64,000 nucleotides of DNA from Martelella sp. HB161492 (GCF_013184775.1 NZ_JAATVV010000001.1:62001-126000); one strand, 5' to 3'; shown: positions 1 through 8,920, counted from the first letter of the stretch. Program-made: numbers and translations. The notes: generated from the letters alone by a model not told the origin.

Positions 1-1
1 A

Positions 2-787
2 TTTCTGAGTGGCGTCGGCGAGACGGCGCGCCAGGAGGATTTTCACCTTGTCATCATGCCGTCCGATCCCGCGGACGAAGTCAGCGCGCTGCGCAGTCTT
101 GCCACCAGCGGCAATGTTGACGGCCTGTGCCTCGCCTATATCCGCGAAAATGACTCACGCGTCGATATGATGCATTCCTTCGGCCTGCCCTTCATCGTGC
201 ATGGCCGGTTCTTCGATACCAACCTGCCCTACCCCTCGCTCGACGTCGACAATGAAAGTGCCTTCTACGATGCGACACGCCTGCTGCTGCAGCTTGGCCA
301 CAGGCGCATCGGACTGATCAATGGCGATGAGCAGTTTGGCTTTGCCATCCGCCGCCGCGACGGCATGATCCGCGCCCTAGCTGAAATGGGACTGAGCCTG
401 AAGCGTGAACTGCACATGCCGGTGAAGATGACGGAAGCGGCCGGCCAGCAGGCGGCCATGACGTTCCTCTCGCTTCCGGACGCCCCCACGGCCATGCTGT
501 GCTCCAGCATGGTGCAGGCGCTCGGCGCGGTTCGCGCCGTTTCCCAGGCCGGCCTTGCGCTCGGCCGAGACGTCTCGCTGATATCCTACGACGACGTCCT
601 GCCGCTGCTGCGTCCGGAAAATTTCATCGTTCCGCTGACGACCACGCGCTCATCGCTCAAGGCCGCCGGCAAGCGCATTGCCGAAAGGCTGATCCTGCGG
701 ATCAATTGCATTGAAAAGGACAATTCTCAGGAGCTTTGGCGCCCTGAACTGATTGTGCGGGCCTCCACCGGCCCGGCACCGCGCTAG
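2..787 (+). CDS. LacI-family transcriptional regulator, C-terminal part (5' end outside window)
   Basis: The frame is open from base 2, so the gene begins upstream and only about 261 C-terminal residues are visible. They look like the periplasmic-binding-protein-like effector domain of LacI/GalR regulators: an early segment DFHLVIMP, the NVDGLCL strand, the block RLLLQLGHRRIGLING typical of this fold, and a late stretch VSLISYDD followed by PLTTTRSS, matching the usual end of the second subdomain. The DNA-binding helix-turn-helix is not in the window. The ligand is probably a sugar or sugar-like effector but cannot be named. An internal ATG at base 56 is unlikely to be the start because the upstream codons already continue the domain. 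A RIME-like repeat follows the stop directly. Confidence 0.88.
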   Translation, partial: FLSGVGETARQEDFHLVIMPSDPADEVSALRSLATSGNVDGLCLAYIRENDSRVDMMHSFGLPFIVHGRFFDTNLPYPSLDVDNESAFYDATRLLLQLGHRRIGLINGDEQFGFAIRRRDGMIRALAEMGLSLKRELHMPVKMTEAAGQQAAMTFLSLPDAPTAMLCSSMVQALGAVRAVSQAGLALGRDVSLISYDDVLPLLRPENFIVPLTTTRSSLKAAGKRIAERLILRINCIEKDNSQELWRPELIVRASTGPAPR

Positions 788-893
788 AGCGCCGTGCGTC
801 CTTTTGGACGCACCAGGACACTCTATCTTATTGAATCGACGCATCGTTCTTTTCGAAAATCAATTCCGATTTTCGAAAAGAACGATGCGCTAG
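788..893. repeat. RIME-like palindromic intergenic repeat, copy 1
   Basis: About 106 bp carrying two inverted repeats: a 7-bp stem TGCGTCC/GGACGCA at 795-812 with a TTTT loop, and a perfect 22-bp stem at 840-861 and 868-889 with a 6-base loop. The two-palindrome layout and length resemble the Rhizobium intergenic mosaic element described in rhizobia. A related, inverted and degenerate copy lies at 6076-6151. It abuts the stop codon of the LacI-type gene and could also act as a transcript 3' end, though no U-tract follows. Confidence 0.75.
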
Positions 894-931
894 TCCACCC
901 ACGGGCCGGCACGGGCCCGGGGGCAGCCCGA

Positions 932-1186
932 TCAGAACTGGTGTATCCACACACTCAGCTTGGCAAAGCCTTCGGGATTTATCGAATAGAACCGCTTCGT
1001 GCCGACCGGCGTTACGCTGACAAGATTGCTGTCGAGCAGGGCCTTGAGATGCTGTGAGACAGCAGGCCTGCTGATCGGCAACCCATCAGAGAGCTCCGTG
1101 ACGGTTTTCGGTTCGCGCCGCAACGCCATCAGCAGATGGCGGCGGTTTGGATCGGAAATAGCAACAAATGGATCGAATCGGGTCAT
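932..1186 (-). CDS. ArsR-type winged-helix transcriptional regulator
   Basis: An 84-residue protein with the compact ArsR/SmtB-type winged helix: an N-terminal FVAISDPNRRHLLMAL helix, then TVTELSDGLPISRPAVSQHLKAL as the helix-turn-helix, and the wing SNLVSVTPVGTKRFYSI. It lacks obvious metal-binding cysteines, so it belongs with the non-metal or SdpR-like members. The start is taken at the ATG giving MTRFDPFVA, which is where family members normally begin; an upstream in-frame TTG would add 12 residues. It is short for the family because the C-terminal dimerisation helix is brief. A palindrome TTTACGTAAA at 1196-1205, just ahead of the start, is a possible self-operator. The target is unknown. 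Confidence 0.8.
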   Translation of the reverse strand: MTRFDPFVAISDPNRRHLLMALRREPKTVTELSDGLPISRPAVSQHLKALLDSNLVSVTPVGTKRFYSINPEGFAKLSVWIHQF

Positions 1187-1195
1187 GGGGCGCAA

Positions 1196-1205
1196 TTTAC
1201 GTAAA
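1196..1205. promoter_or_regulatory. Candidate operator palindrome ahead of ArsR-type gene
   Basis: A perfect 10-bp palindrome TTTACGTAAA sits 10 bases upstream of the ArsR-type start codon. Autoregulation through a short palindrome near the start is common in this family. No further copy was noticed, so this is only a candidate. Confidence 0.3.
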
Positions 1206-1246
1206 AAAGATACAACCCACAACTAAAATTTGATCGGGATGCAACC

Positions 1247-2872
1247 TTAGAAACGACCGCTGTCGAAGTTCGTCACCGAAGGTGAGCGGTGGGGCACATG
1301 GCCAGATTCGAGCACCACAGCGGCCTGGGCGCGCGCCGGTCCAAACAGCTGTCTCTTCGCCGGTGCAACAGGTTTTTCGACGGTGACGACGGCATAGTCC
1401 ACGTCGCTGACGCGTCCGCCGCGGTCGACACTTACTTTTCCCCTCTGCAGCGCAGCAAGCGCGACATCGGGCTGGAAAACGCTGCGGAAGTCATCAGGCT
1501 CGGCATTTGCAACGGCAATCGTGTCGACTGATTCCAGCTGTTTCGCCAGGGCCGTGCGGACGGCGACCCGCGGATCGCGAACCGGCATTGGTACGTTTTC
1601 AGCTTCAGCGAAAACGGCTGTCGCAGTCGGGTTGATCGCCGTGCCTGCCGCGTCACCTGCACGCGGGCTTGGCAGCGGCACCGCATCACCGCCGCTGATG
1701 ATTGCAGCATCGGCTGCGGCCTCCCCCTCATCCAGCGACGCGACCTCAACCGTTGCCGCCGCATCAATCGGCGTTCCGGAATCGGCCTCAAGCCCGGCGG
1801 GACGTCCCGCTGGCAGCGGCACAGCGGCAAGCGCGGCAACAGCCGGCGCAGTCTCGGAGGGCGACGGATCGACAAGCGCCAGTGCCGAACCGGTTGCGGC
1901 CTCGACCGATCCCGGCCGCGCCTGAGGCACCGGCACATCAATGCCATCAAAGGAAACGGATGCTGTCAGCACCTCGACCGGATCCGGTGCCGGTGCGGCC
2001 GGTGCAGGCTGCGCTGCGACTGCCGCAGCCGGCTGAGGCCGGCTCTGCGGTGCTGCAGGCTCATTCTTGCTGCCCCGGCTGAACAGCCGGGCAATCAGGC
2101 TCGGGGATTCATCTTCGTCACCATCATCGGCGCTTGCAACAAGAACGGCGCCGGGCGTGCTGACAGAGCCCTTGGCCTTATATTCGGCCAGCGCTTCGGC
2201 ATAACCTGGCAGCGGCTTGCCGTCGGCCGGCAGGTGCAGCGTGTGACCGTTGGGAAAGAGCTGAACCAGTTCCGACCGGCTCATCCGCGGCCAGGCCCGG
2301 ACGCTTGCCACATCAAGATGGACGAAAGGCGAGCCCGAGGTCGGATAATAGCCGACGCCACCATCCTGCATCTTCATCGCCGTCGCACGCAAGGTTTTCA
2401 GCGGAATGCCGGGAATGAAGAAATCCATCGCCTTGCCCTGCATATGCTGGCTGTTTTTGGCGACGCCCACCGTGGTCTTGCGCAGCATCGAATTGGTGGC
2501 GGGAGAACGGTAGGCGGAAACGACGTTGATATAATCCTTGGCGCCGACCTTCTGATAAACTTCCCAGACCAGGTCAAACAGGCGCGGGTCCATTTTTGTC
2601 GGCTCGTTATGGCGCCAGTCACGCAGGAACCAGTTGAGCTGCTCGAGACCTTTCTTGTCATAGCGCCCATTGCGCTTGAAGGTGATCTCAGCCTTCTCGC
2701 CGGTGTGAATATAATAGAGTTTGAGCGTGCGCGTCTCCGCCCGCGCGCCGGCCGTTCCGAAACTGCACAGGCAGGCGAGCGCGATCATAACGATCGCGAG
2801 AAGCCTTGCGTGCGTTGCAAAGAAATTACGGATGAGCAAAACCCAAACTCCCTCTCGGGCGCACCAGACCAT
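1247..2872 (-). CDS. Secreted DUF882 / M15-like murein peptidase with long low-complexity tail
   Basis: A 541-residue protein. An N-terminal hydrophobic segment (about residues 22-45, ending AGARA) reads as a signal peptide. Residues 50-200 match the DUF882/peptidase M15_2 (YcbK-like) domain: SAYRSPATN at 119-127, zinc ligands in SQHMQGKAMDF (H143, D150) and FVHLD (H185). Such proteins are predicted murein LD- or DD-endopeptidases in the periplasm. The remaining 330 residues are Ala/Pro/Val-rich with repeated PVPxPRP-type blocks (for example VPVPQARP, VPLPAGRP, VPLPSPRA, VPMPVRDP), probably disordered and perhaps wall-contacting. The ATG at 2872 has GGGGAG at good spacing; a TTG at 2839 is an alternative. 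It is divergent from pepF. Confidence 0.82.
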   Translation of the reverse strand: MVWCAREGVWVLLIRNFFATHARLLAIVMIALACLCSFGTAGARAETRTLKLYYIHTGEKAEITFKRNGRYDKKGLEQLNWFLRDWRHNEPTKMDPRLFDLVWEVYQKVGAKDYINVVSAYRSPATNSMLRKTTVGVAKNSQHMQGKAMDFFIPGIPLKTLRATAMKMQDGGVGYYPTSGSPFVHLDVASVRAWPRMSRSELVQLFPNGHTLHLPADGKPLPGYAEALAEYKAKGSVSTPGAVLVASADDGDEDESPSLIARLFSRGSKNEPAAPQSRPQPAAAVAAQPAPAAPAPDPVEVLTASVSFDGIDVPVPQARPGSVEAATGSALALVDPSPSETAPAVAALAAVPLPAGRPAGLEADSGTPIDAAATVEVASLDEGEAAADAAIISGGDAVPLPSPRAGDAAGTAINPTATAVFAEAENVPMPVRDPRVAVRTALAKQLESVDTIAVANAEPDDFRSVFQPDVALAALQRGKVSVDRGGRVSDVDYAVVTVEKPVAPAKRQLFGPARAQAAVVLESGHVPHRSPSVTNFDSGRF

Positions 2873-3174
2873 CTTCGGCTCCCCACACCGGTACAGTCAG
2901 TCTGCAGCCACGAATACGCAATACATACTCATTGATTGCCGTTCCAATGAGGCGCAAACGCGGCAACACAGCCCCCCATCACTTGTCCCAAGTCGTTATG
3001 GTCAACATTGGTTTAACGGCATCGGAGGATTTCTACAATCTTATCCTTTAGCAACCGTTAAACACGATGACACACGTCAATGCTTCGAAACATCTCTTGC
3101 GAGGGAAACGCCGAGACCATAAATCTGCCTGACGAACGCAATAACACGTCCGAAACAGATGAAAGGCAGATCCG
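2873..3174. other. Intergenic region between divergent peptidase genes
   Basis: About 300 bp separating the DUF882 gene and pepF, so it should hold both promoters. It is less GC-rich than the genes. No terminator, convincing small gene or clear operator was seen. Confidence 0.5.
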
Positions 3175-5022
3175 ATGATGCACCCACATCCCCCCTTCGC
3201 CGCGACTGAAACCTCTGCCGGGGCAGAAACGGAAGAGGCTCTGGGTCAGCTTCCCGTCTGGGATCTCAGCCACCTCTATCCTGCACCAGATTCCGCCGAA
3301 TTCAAGCAGGCCTTCGACAATGTCGCCACTCAGGCGCGAGATTTTTCCGCCCGGTTTCGCGGAAAGCTCGCAGATGCCGCAGCGGCAACGGGTCCGGACG
3401 GGCTTGGCGCGGCCGTTGCCGCCTATGAAGCAATCGGCGACACGCTCGGACGGATCGGCTCCTTTGCCGGACTGGCCTATTACGCCAATGCGGCCGATCC
3501 GGCATTGCGCAAGTTTTTCGGCGACACCTCCGCCCGCATCACCGAAATCTACAGCGACCTGCTGTTCTTCGAACTGGAACTGAACCGGCTGGATGAAGAG
3601 GTCGTCGAAAACGCCCTGACAACCGATCCCGCCTTCGGCCATTACCGCCCCTGGGTGAGCGATCTGCGTCTGGAGAAGCCGCATCAGCTGGATGACAAGA
3701 CCGAACAGCTGTTCATGGAGAAATCCATGACCGGCGCCCAGGCCTTCAACCGGCTTTTCGACCAGACCATGGACAGCCTGCGCTTTGACGTCGACGGCAC
3801 CGAAATGCCGCTGGAAAAGACGCTGAACCTTCTGACCGATACCAAGGAGCCGGTGCGCCACAAGGCCGCCGACGCGGTCTCGAAGACATTGCGGGCCAAC
3901 CTGCCCACCTTCGCGCTGATCACCAACACGCTGGCCAAGGACACCGAGATCAACAGCCGCTGGCATGGCTTCGAGGATATCGCCGACAGCCGCCATCTGT
4001 CCAACCGCGTCGAACGCCAGGTTGTCGATGCGCTGGCGACCGCCGTGCAGGAAGCCTATCCGCGCCTGTCGCACCGCTATTATGCCATGAAGGCAAAATG
4101 GCTCGGCATGGAGCAGATGAATTTCTGGGACCGCAATGCGCCGCTGCCGGAAAGCAATGAGCGGCTGATTGGCTGGGATGAAGCCCGCGACACCGTGCTT
4201 TCTGCCTACGGCGCCTTCTCGCCCGACATGGCCGCGATTGCGAAACGTTTCTTCGACGAGCAGTGGATCGACGCGCCCGTGCGCCCCGGCAAGCGTACCG
4301 GTGCCTTTGCGCACCCGACCGTCCCTTCGGCGCATCCCTATGTGATGCTGAACTACCTCGGCAAACCGCGCGACGTCATGACGCTCGCTCACGAACTCGG
4401 CCATGGCGTCCATCAGGTTCTCGCCGCAGAACAGGGTGCGCTGATGTGCTCCACGCCGCTGACACTGGCTGAAACCGCTTCGGTGTTCGGCGAGATGCTG
4501 ACCTTCCGGGCACTGCTGAACCAGACGACGGACAAGGCCACCCGCAAGGCGATGCTGGCGCAGAAGGTGGAGGACATGATCAACACCGTTGTCCGCCAGA
4601 TCGCCTTCTACCTGTTTGAGCGCAAGGTCCACACCGCCCGCCGCGAGGGCGAACTGACCGAAGACCAGATCTGCGACATGTGGATGTCGGTTCAGGGCGA
4701 CAGCCTCGGTCCGGCGATCAGGCTCAGCGCCGGTTATGAGACCTACTGGGCCTACATCCCGCACTTCATCCACTCGCCGTTCTATGTCTATGCCTATGCC
4801 TTTGGTGATTGCCTGGTGAACTCGCTCTACGCGGTCTATCAGAACGCCGAAACCGGCTTCCAGGATAAATATTTCGATCTGCTGCGTGCCGGCGGTACCA
4901 AGCACCATACGGAGCTTCTGAAGCCCTTCGGCCTTGATGCCTCCGATCCCGCATTCTGGGGCAAGGGCCTGTCGATGATCGAAGGCCTGATCGACGAGAT
5001 CGAAGCGCTCGACCGCGCCTGA
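3175..5022 (+). CDS. pepF: M3-family oligoendopeptidase F
   Basis: A 615-residue cytoplasmic zinc metallopeptidase that degrades oligopeptides. The thermolysin-like zinc motif HELGH is at residues 406-410 within MTLAHELGHGVHQ, and the downstream glutamate ligand lies in LAETASVFGEML, as in M3B peptidases. The N-terminal part (LPVWDLSHLYP, then a long helical region) and C-terminal block (GDSLGPAIRLSAGYETYWAYIPHF, shown here only as the family's typical pattern of Tyr and His residues) fit the PepF/M3 architecture. Length is normal for the alphaproteobacterial family (about 610-620). The start uses tandem ATG codons with AAAGG upstream. The gene appears to be alone in its transcription unit or weakly linked to the DUF3445 gene 150 bp downstream. 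Confidence 0.93.
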   Translation: MMHPHPPFAATETSAGAETEEALGQLPVWDLSHLYPAPDSAEFKQAFDNVATQARDFSARFRGKLADAAAATGPDGLGAAVAAYEAIGDTLGRIGSFAGLAYYANAADPALRKFFGDTSARITEIYSDLLFFELELNRLDEEVVENALTTDPAFGHYRPWVSDLRLEKPHQLDDKTEQLFMEKSMTGAQAFNRLFDQTMDSLRFDVDGTEMPLEKTLNLLTDTKEPVRHKAADAVSKTLRANLPTFALITNTLAKDTEINSRWHGFEDIADSRHLSNRVERQVVDALATAVQEAYPRLSHRYYAMKAKWLGMEQMNFWDRNAPLPESNERLIGWDEARDTVLSAYGAFSPDMAAIAKRFFDEQWIDAPVRPGKRTGAFAHPTVPSAHPYVMLNYLGKPRDVMTLAHELGHGVHQVLAAEQGALMCSTPLTLAETASVFGEMLTFRALLNQTTDKATRKAMLAQKVEDMINTVVRQIAFYLFERKVHTARREGELTEDQICDMWMSVQGDSLGPAIRLSAGYETYWAYIPHFIHSPFYVYAYAFGDCLVNSLYAVYQNAETGFQDKYFDLLRAGGTKHHTELLKPFGLDASDPAFWGKGLSMIEGLIDEIEALDRA

Positions 5023-5170
5023 CCGCAAGAACCTCATCGCCGGCGGCTGGACCTTCAAAATCCGGCCGCTGGCCCCCTCCGCCATATTGCACGGCGGCAC
5101 AAACCTGCGCAAAACTCCCTTTACATGACTGGCGGCCGAACACAGGCTGCAAAGAAGGGAAGTTTTGAAA

Positions 5171-6079
5171 ATGCCCGTCGCCGAAGCAAACCTGCCGCGC
5201 CACATGCCCTATGGTGGCGCGCAAAAACCCTTCTCCATCGGCCTTTCGGCTCTGGCAGCAGATCAGTGGATCGAGCCGGATGACGCGCTCAAGCGCTATC
5301 TCGACGAGAAGCGGCAGCTTCTGCAAAGCGATTTTTCCGGCGTTTTCCGTGCCACAGAGGACAGCCTTGCCGCGCAGGCCGAGGCCCTTGCCATGCTGGC
5401 GGATCATCTTGCCACCGACCATCCCGCGATCTATCGGCGCGATGGCGCCCGCATGACCATGGCAGGTCAGACCGTCGATCTTTCCGATGCGGCCCTGCCC
5501 CCGCTCCTGCGTGCCGGATTGATGATCCAGGACGATCTGGCCATCCTCATCCGCAACAAGGAGAGCTGGCGCCTTGCAGCCGGGTTCGTTGCCTTTCCCT
5601 CGTCATGGTCGCTGGCGGAAAAGGCCGGACGGCCAATGGAAGAGGTTCATGCCAATGTACCTGGCTTTCAGAGTGGCACCCGCAATGCGACGCTGGTCAA
5701 CCGCATTTTCGACAACCTCCAGCCTGACCTGCCGGCGAGCCGCCTCAACTGGTCGTTCAAGGGCTCAGACAGCCTTGCCATGCCGGTTTCCAAACACCTG
5801 CGGGATGATCCCTTCAAGCCGGTCTCACCGATCGAAAGCAATTTCCTGCGGGTCGAGCGTCAGACATTGCGCCGCCTGCCGGAGACGGGCGCGGTTCTCT
5901 TCACCATCCGCATCTACGCCGATCCGCTGACGGCCATTGCCCGGCACCCCGACAAAAGCCGGATTGCCGCGTCGATGATCGTCAAGCTTGAAAATCTCAA
6001 GCCCGAAGAGCGCAGCTACAAGGACATGTCCGACAGCAATATCGCAGCGCTGATCGCCTATCTTCAGGGCTTGCTCTAG
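5171..6079 (+). CDS. DUF3445 haem-dependent oxidative N-demethylase-like protein
   Basis: A 302-residue protein of the DUF3445 family, whose characterised members are alpha subunits of haem-dependent oxidative N-demethylases such as dimethylamine monooxygenase. Visible family features are PFSIGLSAL near the N-terminus, the segment GLMIQDDLAILI, SWRLAAGFVAFPSSW, the block IEEV/VHANVPGF, and LRVERQTLRRLPETGAVLFTIR near the C-terminus. The ATG at 5171 follows GAAGGGA by 10 bases; a TTG at 5165 is too close to that site. No partner flavin or ferredoxin reductase subunit gene is next to it, so its substrate and electron donor are unknown. The stop codon runs into a RIME-like repeat. Confidence 0.82.
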   Translation: MPVAEANLPRHMPYGGAQKPFSIGLSALAADQWIEPDDALKRYLDEKRQLLQSDFSGVFRATEDSLAAQAEALAMLADHLATDHPAIYRRDGARMTMAGQTVDLSDAALPPLLRAGLMIQDDLAILIRNKESWRLAAGFVAFPSSWSLAEKAGRPMEEVHANVPGFQSGTRNATLVNRIFDNLQPDLPASRLNWSFKGSDSLAMPVSKHLRDDPFKPVSPIESNFLRVERQTLRRLPETGAVLFTIRIYADPLTAIARHPDKSRIAASMIVKLENLKPEERSYKDMSDSNIAALIAYLQGLL

Positions 6080-6151
6080 CGCATCGGCTCGAGAATCTGA
6101 ATCGATTTTCGAAAAGAACGATGCGTAAATTCAATAAGATAGAGCGCCGCA
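6076..6151. repeat. RIME-like palindromic repeat, copy 2 (inverted, degenerate)
   Basis: This 76-bp stretch is a reverse-oriented relative of the repeat at 788-893. It shares the core GATTTTCGAAAAGAACGATG followed by ATTCAATAAGATAGAG, while the other arm of the long palindrome has diverged (GCATCGGCTCGAGAATC) and the second short hairpin is truncated. It lies between the convergent stop codons of the DUF3445 gene and the membrane-protein gene. Confidence 0.7.
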
Positions 6152-6153
6152 CC

Positions 6154-7134
6154 TTATGGGTTCTGATCGCCCTGATTGCCCGCCGGCCGCTTTGACACCG
6201 TCATATCTGCCACGCCGACAATCCGGCGCAGGAGATCGAACCAGAACGGAGCGCCAAGCGAGATGGCGACCGCCGTGATCAGGAGACCGAATATTTTGCG
6301 CAGCCAGGTGAGCGGCGACTTCCAGCCTTCCATTGCCAGGAGTGGATCACCCTTCCAGCCGAGAGACACCGGTGAGACAGCGGTGAGCAACGTCGCCGCC
6401 TGCTCCTTCAGGCATTGCAACTGATCCGGTTTGGCCACGTCCGCCGGCTGTGCGGCCGAAGGCGTACAGTGATCGACGATCATATCGCCATTTCCCGCAA
6501 GGTTCAGAGCGGCGGCCACCATGGCATCACGCGCACCGGAATCGATCGACAGATGGTCCACCATGTTCAGCGTATCGGCATTGAGCACTGTGGCAAGTCC
6601 CAGCCCCAGCAGAAAGCAGATGAGACGCTGCCGTCGGCGATAGATGTCGGACAGACGCTGCATCGTCGCATCATACCAATGACCGAGATCGGCCTCGAAT
6701 GCCTTCAGCGACCCCTCTCCCGTGGCAATGAGGCTGCGCAGGGCACTGCCGAGATGCGTGTCCGCTGAGACTTTGCCAACCGCCTGGCGAAGCTGATCGA
6801 CCTCAGAGCCGCTGACCTGCGCCTCGTCCTTCACAGTCTCCAGAAGCGAAGACAGCAGCGCCCGCGCGAACAGGGTGGTATCGATAAAGGCAGGATAACC
6901 GGCGGCACGGCCAGCCCCGTTTTGATTTGCCGGCAGACAACCTGGCACAAGGCCACAGCGCATGGTCTTTTCGCGTATGGCAACATCATCGACCATGGCA
7001 TGGATCGCGTCTTTCAGCATTTCTTCCCTGTCCCGCAGCATCGAAGACAGAACAGAACTGGATGACGTTACAACAAGGCTCAGGACAAGAAACACAGCAA
7101 TCAGTGAAATGGCGATACCAATGTAAATCCCCAC
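6154..7134 (-). CDS. Membrane protein of unknown function
   Basis: A 326-residue protein that I do not recognise as a named family. It has a hydrophobic N-terminal segment (about residues 2-24), a second near 168-187 (LICFLLGLGLATVL), and a third near 285-308 ending in SLGAPFWFDLLRR. That last motif recurs at the C-terminus of many uncharacterised bacterial membrane proteins. The region between the first two segments is helical, with cysteines in RCGLVPGCLP. Two more cysteines (DHCTPS, LQCLKEQ) follow the second segment. The start is GTG, preceded by GGGGG at suitable spacing. It stands alone, convergent with the DUF3445 gene, and its upstream region is AT-rich. Function cannot be inferred. 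Confidence 0.75.
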   Translation of the reverse strand: MGIYIGIAISLIAVFLVLSLVVTSSSSVLSSMLRDREEMLKDAIHAMVDDVAIREKTMRCGLVPGCLPANQNGAGRAAGYPAFIDTTLFARALLSSLLETVKDEAQVSGSEVDQLRQAVGKVSADTHLGSALRSLIATGEGSLKAFEADLGHWYDATMQRLSDIYRRRQRLICFLLGLGLATVLNADTLNMVDHLSIDSGARDAMVAAALNLAGNGDMIVDHCTPSAAQPADVAKPDQLQCLKEQAATLLTAVSPVSLGWKGDPLLAMEGWKSPLTWLRKIFGLLITAVAISLGAPFWFDLLRRIVGVADMTVSKRPAGNQGDQNP

Positions 7135-7443
7135 AAATCACCCCCGATTTACAACATTAATTTATATTGTACTATAATTTTCGATTTTTGTTCAACAATG
7201 ACGGAAGAATGAATCAGGCGTAAACGGAATTTTACCCGAAACATCGCTTGAAACAACTCCACGCGAGCCGGATTGTCACAGTCGGCAAAAGCACGCCCCG
7301 CTTTGTCAAATATGCTTTACTATCGCTCTCTATTGTGGTTCGGCTAAACCGGAACAGACGGCAGGCTGCTTAGCCTTGTCATTGATTTCGCAGCATGTTC
7401 ATATTCACCGGTGCAGTACCGGGAAGAGCAGAAGGACAGGGAA
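7135..7443. other. AT-rich intergenic region between divergent genes
   Basis: About 309 bp between the membrane-protein gene (minus) and hss (plus). The first 70 bp are notably AT-rich. It contains the candidate hss promoter at 7376-7404. No convincing small gene was seen. Confidence 0.5.
7376..7404 (+). promoter_or_regulatory. Candidate hss promoter
   Basis: TTGTCA at 7376-7381 and TCATAT at 7399-7404 are separated by 17 bases, a sigma-70-like arrangement that would give a leader of roughly 30 nt before the hss start. Predicted by eye only. Confidence 0.4.
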
Positions 7444-8889
7444 ATGCAAACAGACTACCCGATCTACGCCGAAATCACCGGCCCCATCGTGATGATCGGT
7501 CTCGGTTCCATCGGCCGCGGCACGCTGCCGTTGATCGAACGCCATTTCCGCTTCGACAAATCCCGTATGGTGATCATCGACCCGAATGAGGATGCCGCAA
7601 GCCTGGCAACGGCGCACGGCGTGCGCTTCATTCACGCAGGCGTCACCAAGGACAATTACGAGGAACTTCTGGAGCCCCTCCTGACCGAGGGCGGCGGCCA
7701 GGCCTTCTGCGTCAATCTGTCGGTCGACACCTCCTCGCTCGACATCATGAAGCTCTGCCGCTCTGTCGGCGCGCTCTATATCGACACGGTCGTGGAGCCC
7801 TGGCTTGGCTTCTATTTCGATACCGAGGCCGGCAATGCCGCCCGCACCAATTACGCATTGCGCGAAACAGTGCGCAAGGAAAAGCGCAAGAACCCCAGCG
7901 GCACGACGGCCGTTTCCTGCTGCGGCGCCAATCCGGGCATGGTCTCCTGGTTCGTCAAGCAGGCACTGGTGGATCTCGCCCGCGAAACCGGCCGCGATTT
8001 CATTGAACCCGCCGCCGATGATCGCCAGGGCTGGGCGGCGCTGATGAAGGACGTTGGCGTCAAGGGCATTCACATCGCCGAGCGCGACACCCAGCAATCG
8101 AAATTTTTCCGGCCGACCGGGGTTTTCTGGAACACCTGGTCTGTGGAAGGCTTCATCTCCGAAGGCATGCAGCCGGCCGAGCTTGGCTGGGGCACCCATG
8201 AGGAATGGATGCCGAAGAATGGCAAGACCCACAAGAAGGGCTGCAAGGCTGCCATCTATCTGGAGCAGCCCGGCGCCAATACCCGGGTGAGAAGCTGGTG
8301 CCCGACGCCGGGTGCACAATATGGCTTTCTCGTCACCCACAATGAATCGATCTCGATTGCCGATTATTTCACCGTCCGCAATGACAAGGACAAGGTGGTC
8401 TATCGCCCGACCTGCCATTATGCCTATCACCCGGCCGATGTCGCGGTGCTCTCGCTCGACGAGATGTTCGGCAATGGCGGCAATCCGCAGCCTGAGCTGA
8501 AGGTTCTGGAAGAGCCTGACCTGCTGACCGGCATCGATGAGCTCGGTGTGCTGCTCTATGGCCATGAAAAGAATGCCTACTGGTACGGCTCGCGGCTCTC
8601 GATCGAAGAAACCCGCAATCTCGTTCCCTACCAGAATGCCACGGCGCTGCAGGTCACCTCAGCTGTGCTCGCCGGCATGGTCTGGGCACTGGAAAATCCC
8701 GAGGCCGGCATCGTAGAAGCCGATGAGATGGATTACCGCCGCTGCCTTGAGGTGCAGATGCCCTATCTCGGCCCGGTCGAAGGTCACTATACCGACTGGA
8801 CCCCGCTCACCGATCGACAGACCCTTTTCGCCGAGAAGCGCGATGAAAAGGACCCGTGGCAGTTCAGGAACATTCTGGTTCAGTTCTGA
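7444..8889 (+). CDS. hss: Homospermidine synthase
   Basis: A 481-residue cytoplasmic enzyme that makes sym-homospermidine from putrescine using NAD, the main polyamine route in many rhizobia. The N-terminus has a Rossmann fold, IVMIGLGSIGRGTLP, followed by the acidic MVIIDPNEDAA strand end. Diagnostic blocks further on are CNLSVDTSSLDIM, YIDTVVEPWLGFY, SCCGANPGMVSWF and GWGTHEEWMP. Length agrees with the family (about 475-480). The ATG at 7444 follows AGGACAGGGA; an upstream GTG at 7411 is less likely. It is convergent with a gamma-glutamyl hydrolase-like gene that could act on a glutamylated polyamine intermediate, so the locus may concern polyamine balance. Confidence 0.95.
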   Translation: MQTDYPIYAEITGPIVMIGLGSIGRGTLPLIERHFRFDKSRMVIIDPNEDAASLATAHGVRFIHAGVTKDNYEELLEPLLTEGGGQAFCVNLSVDTSSLDIMKLCRSVGALYIDTVVEPWLGFYFDTEAGNAARTNYALRETVRKEKRKNPSGTTAVSCCGANPGMVSWFVKQALVDLARETGRDFIEPAADDRQGWAALMKDVGVKGIHIAERDTQQSKFFRPTGVFWNTWSVEGFISEGMQPAELGWGTHEEWMPKNGKTHKKGCKAAIYLEQPGANTRVRSWCPTPGAQYGFLVTHNESISIADYFTVRNDKDKVVYRPTCHYAYHPADVAVLSLDEMFGNGGNPQPELKVLEEPDLLTGIDELGVLLYGHEKNAYWYGSRLSIEETRNLVPYQNATALQVTSAVLAGMVWALENPEAGIVEADEMDYRRCLEVQMPYLGPVEGHYTDWTPLTDRQTLFAEKRDEKDPWQFRNILVQF

Positions 8890-8920
8890 GCACAAATCGA
8901 GCGCGTGGCTGACCCCAGTC

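Noticed and set aside
3058-5205. A 715-codon open frame antisense to pepF
   Set aside because: Same GC-driven effect; pepF carries the complete zinc motif.
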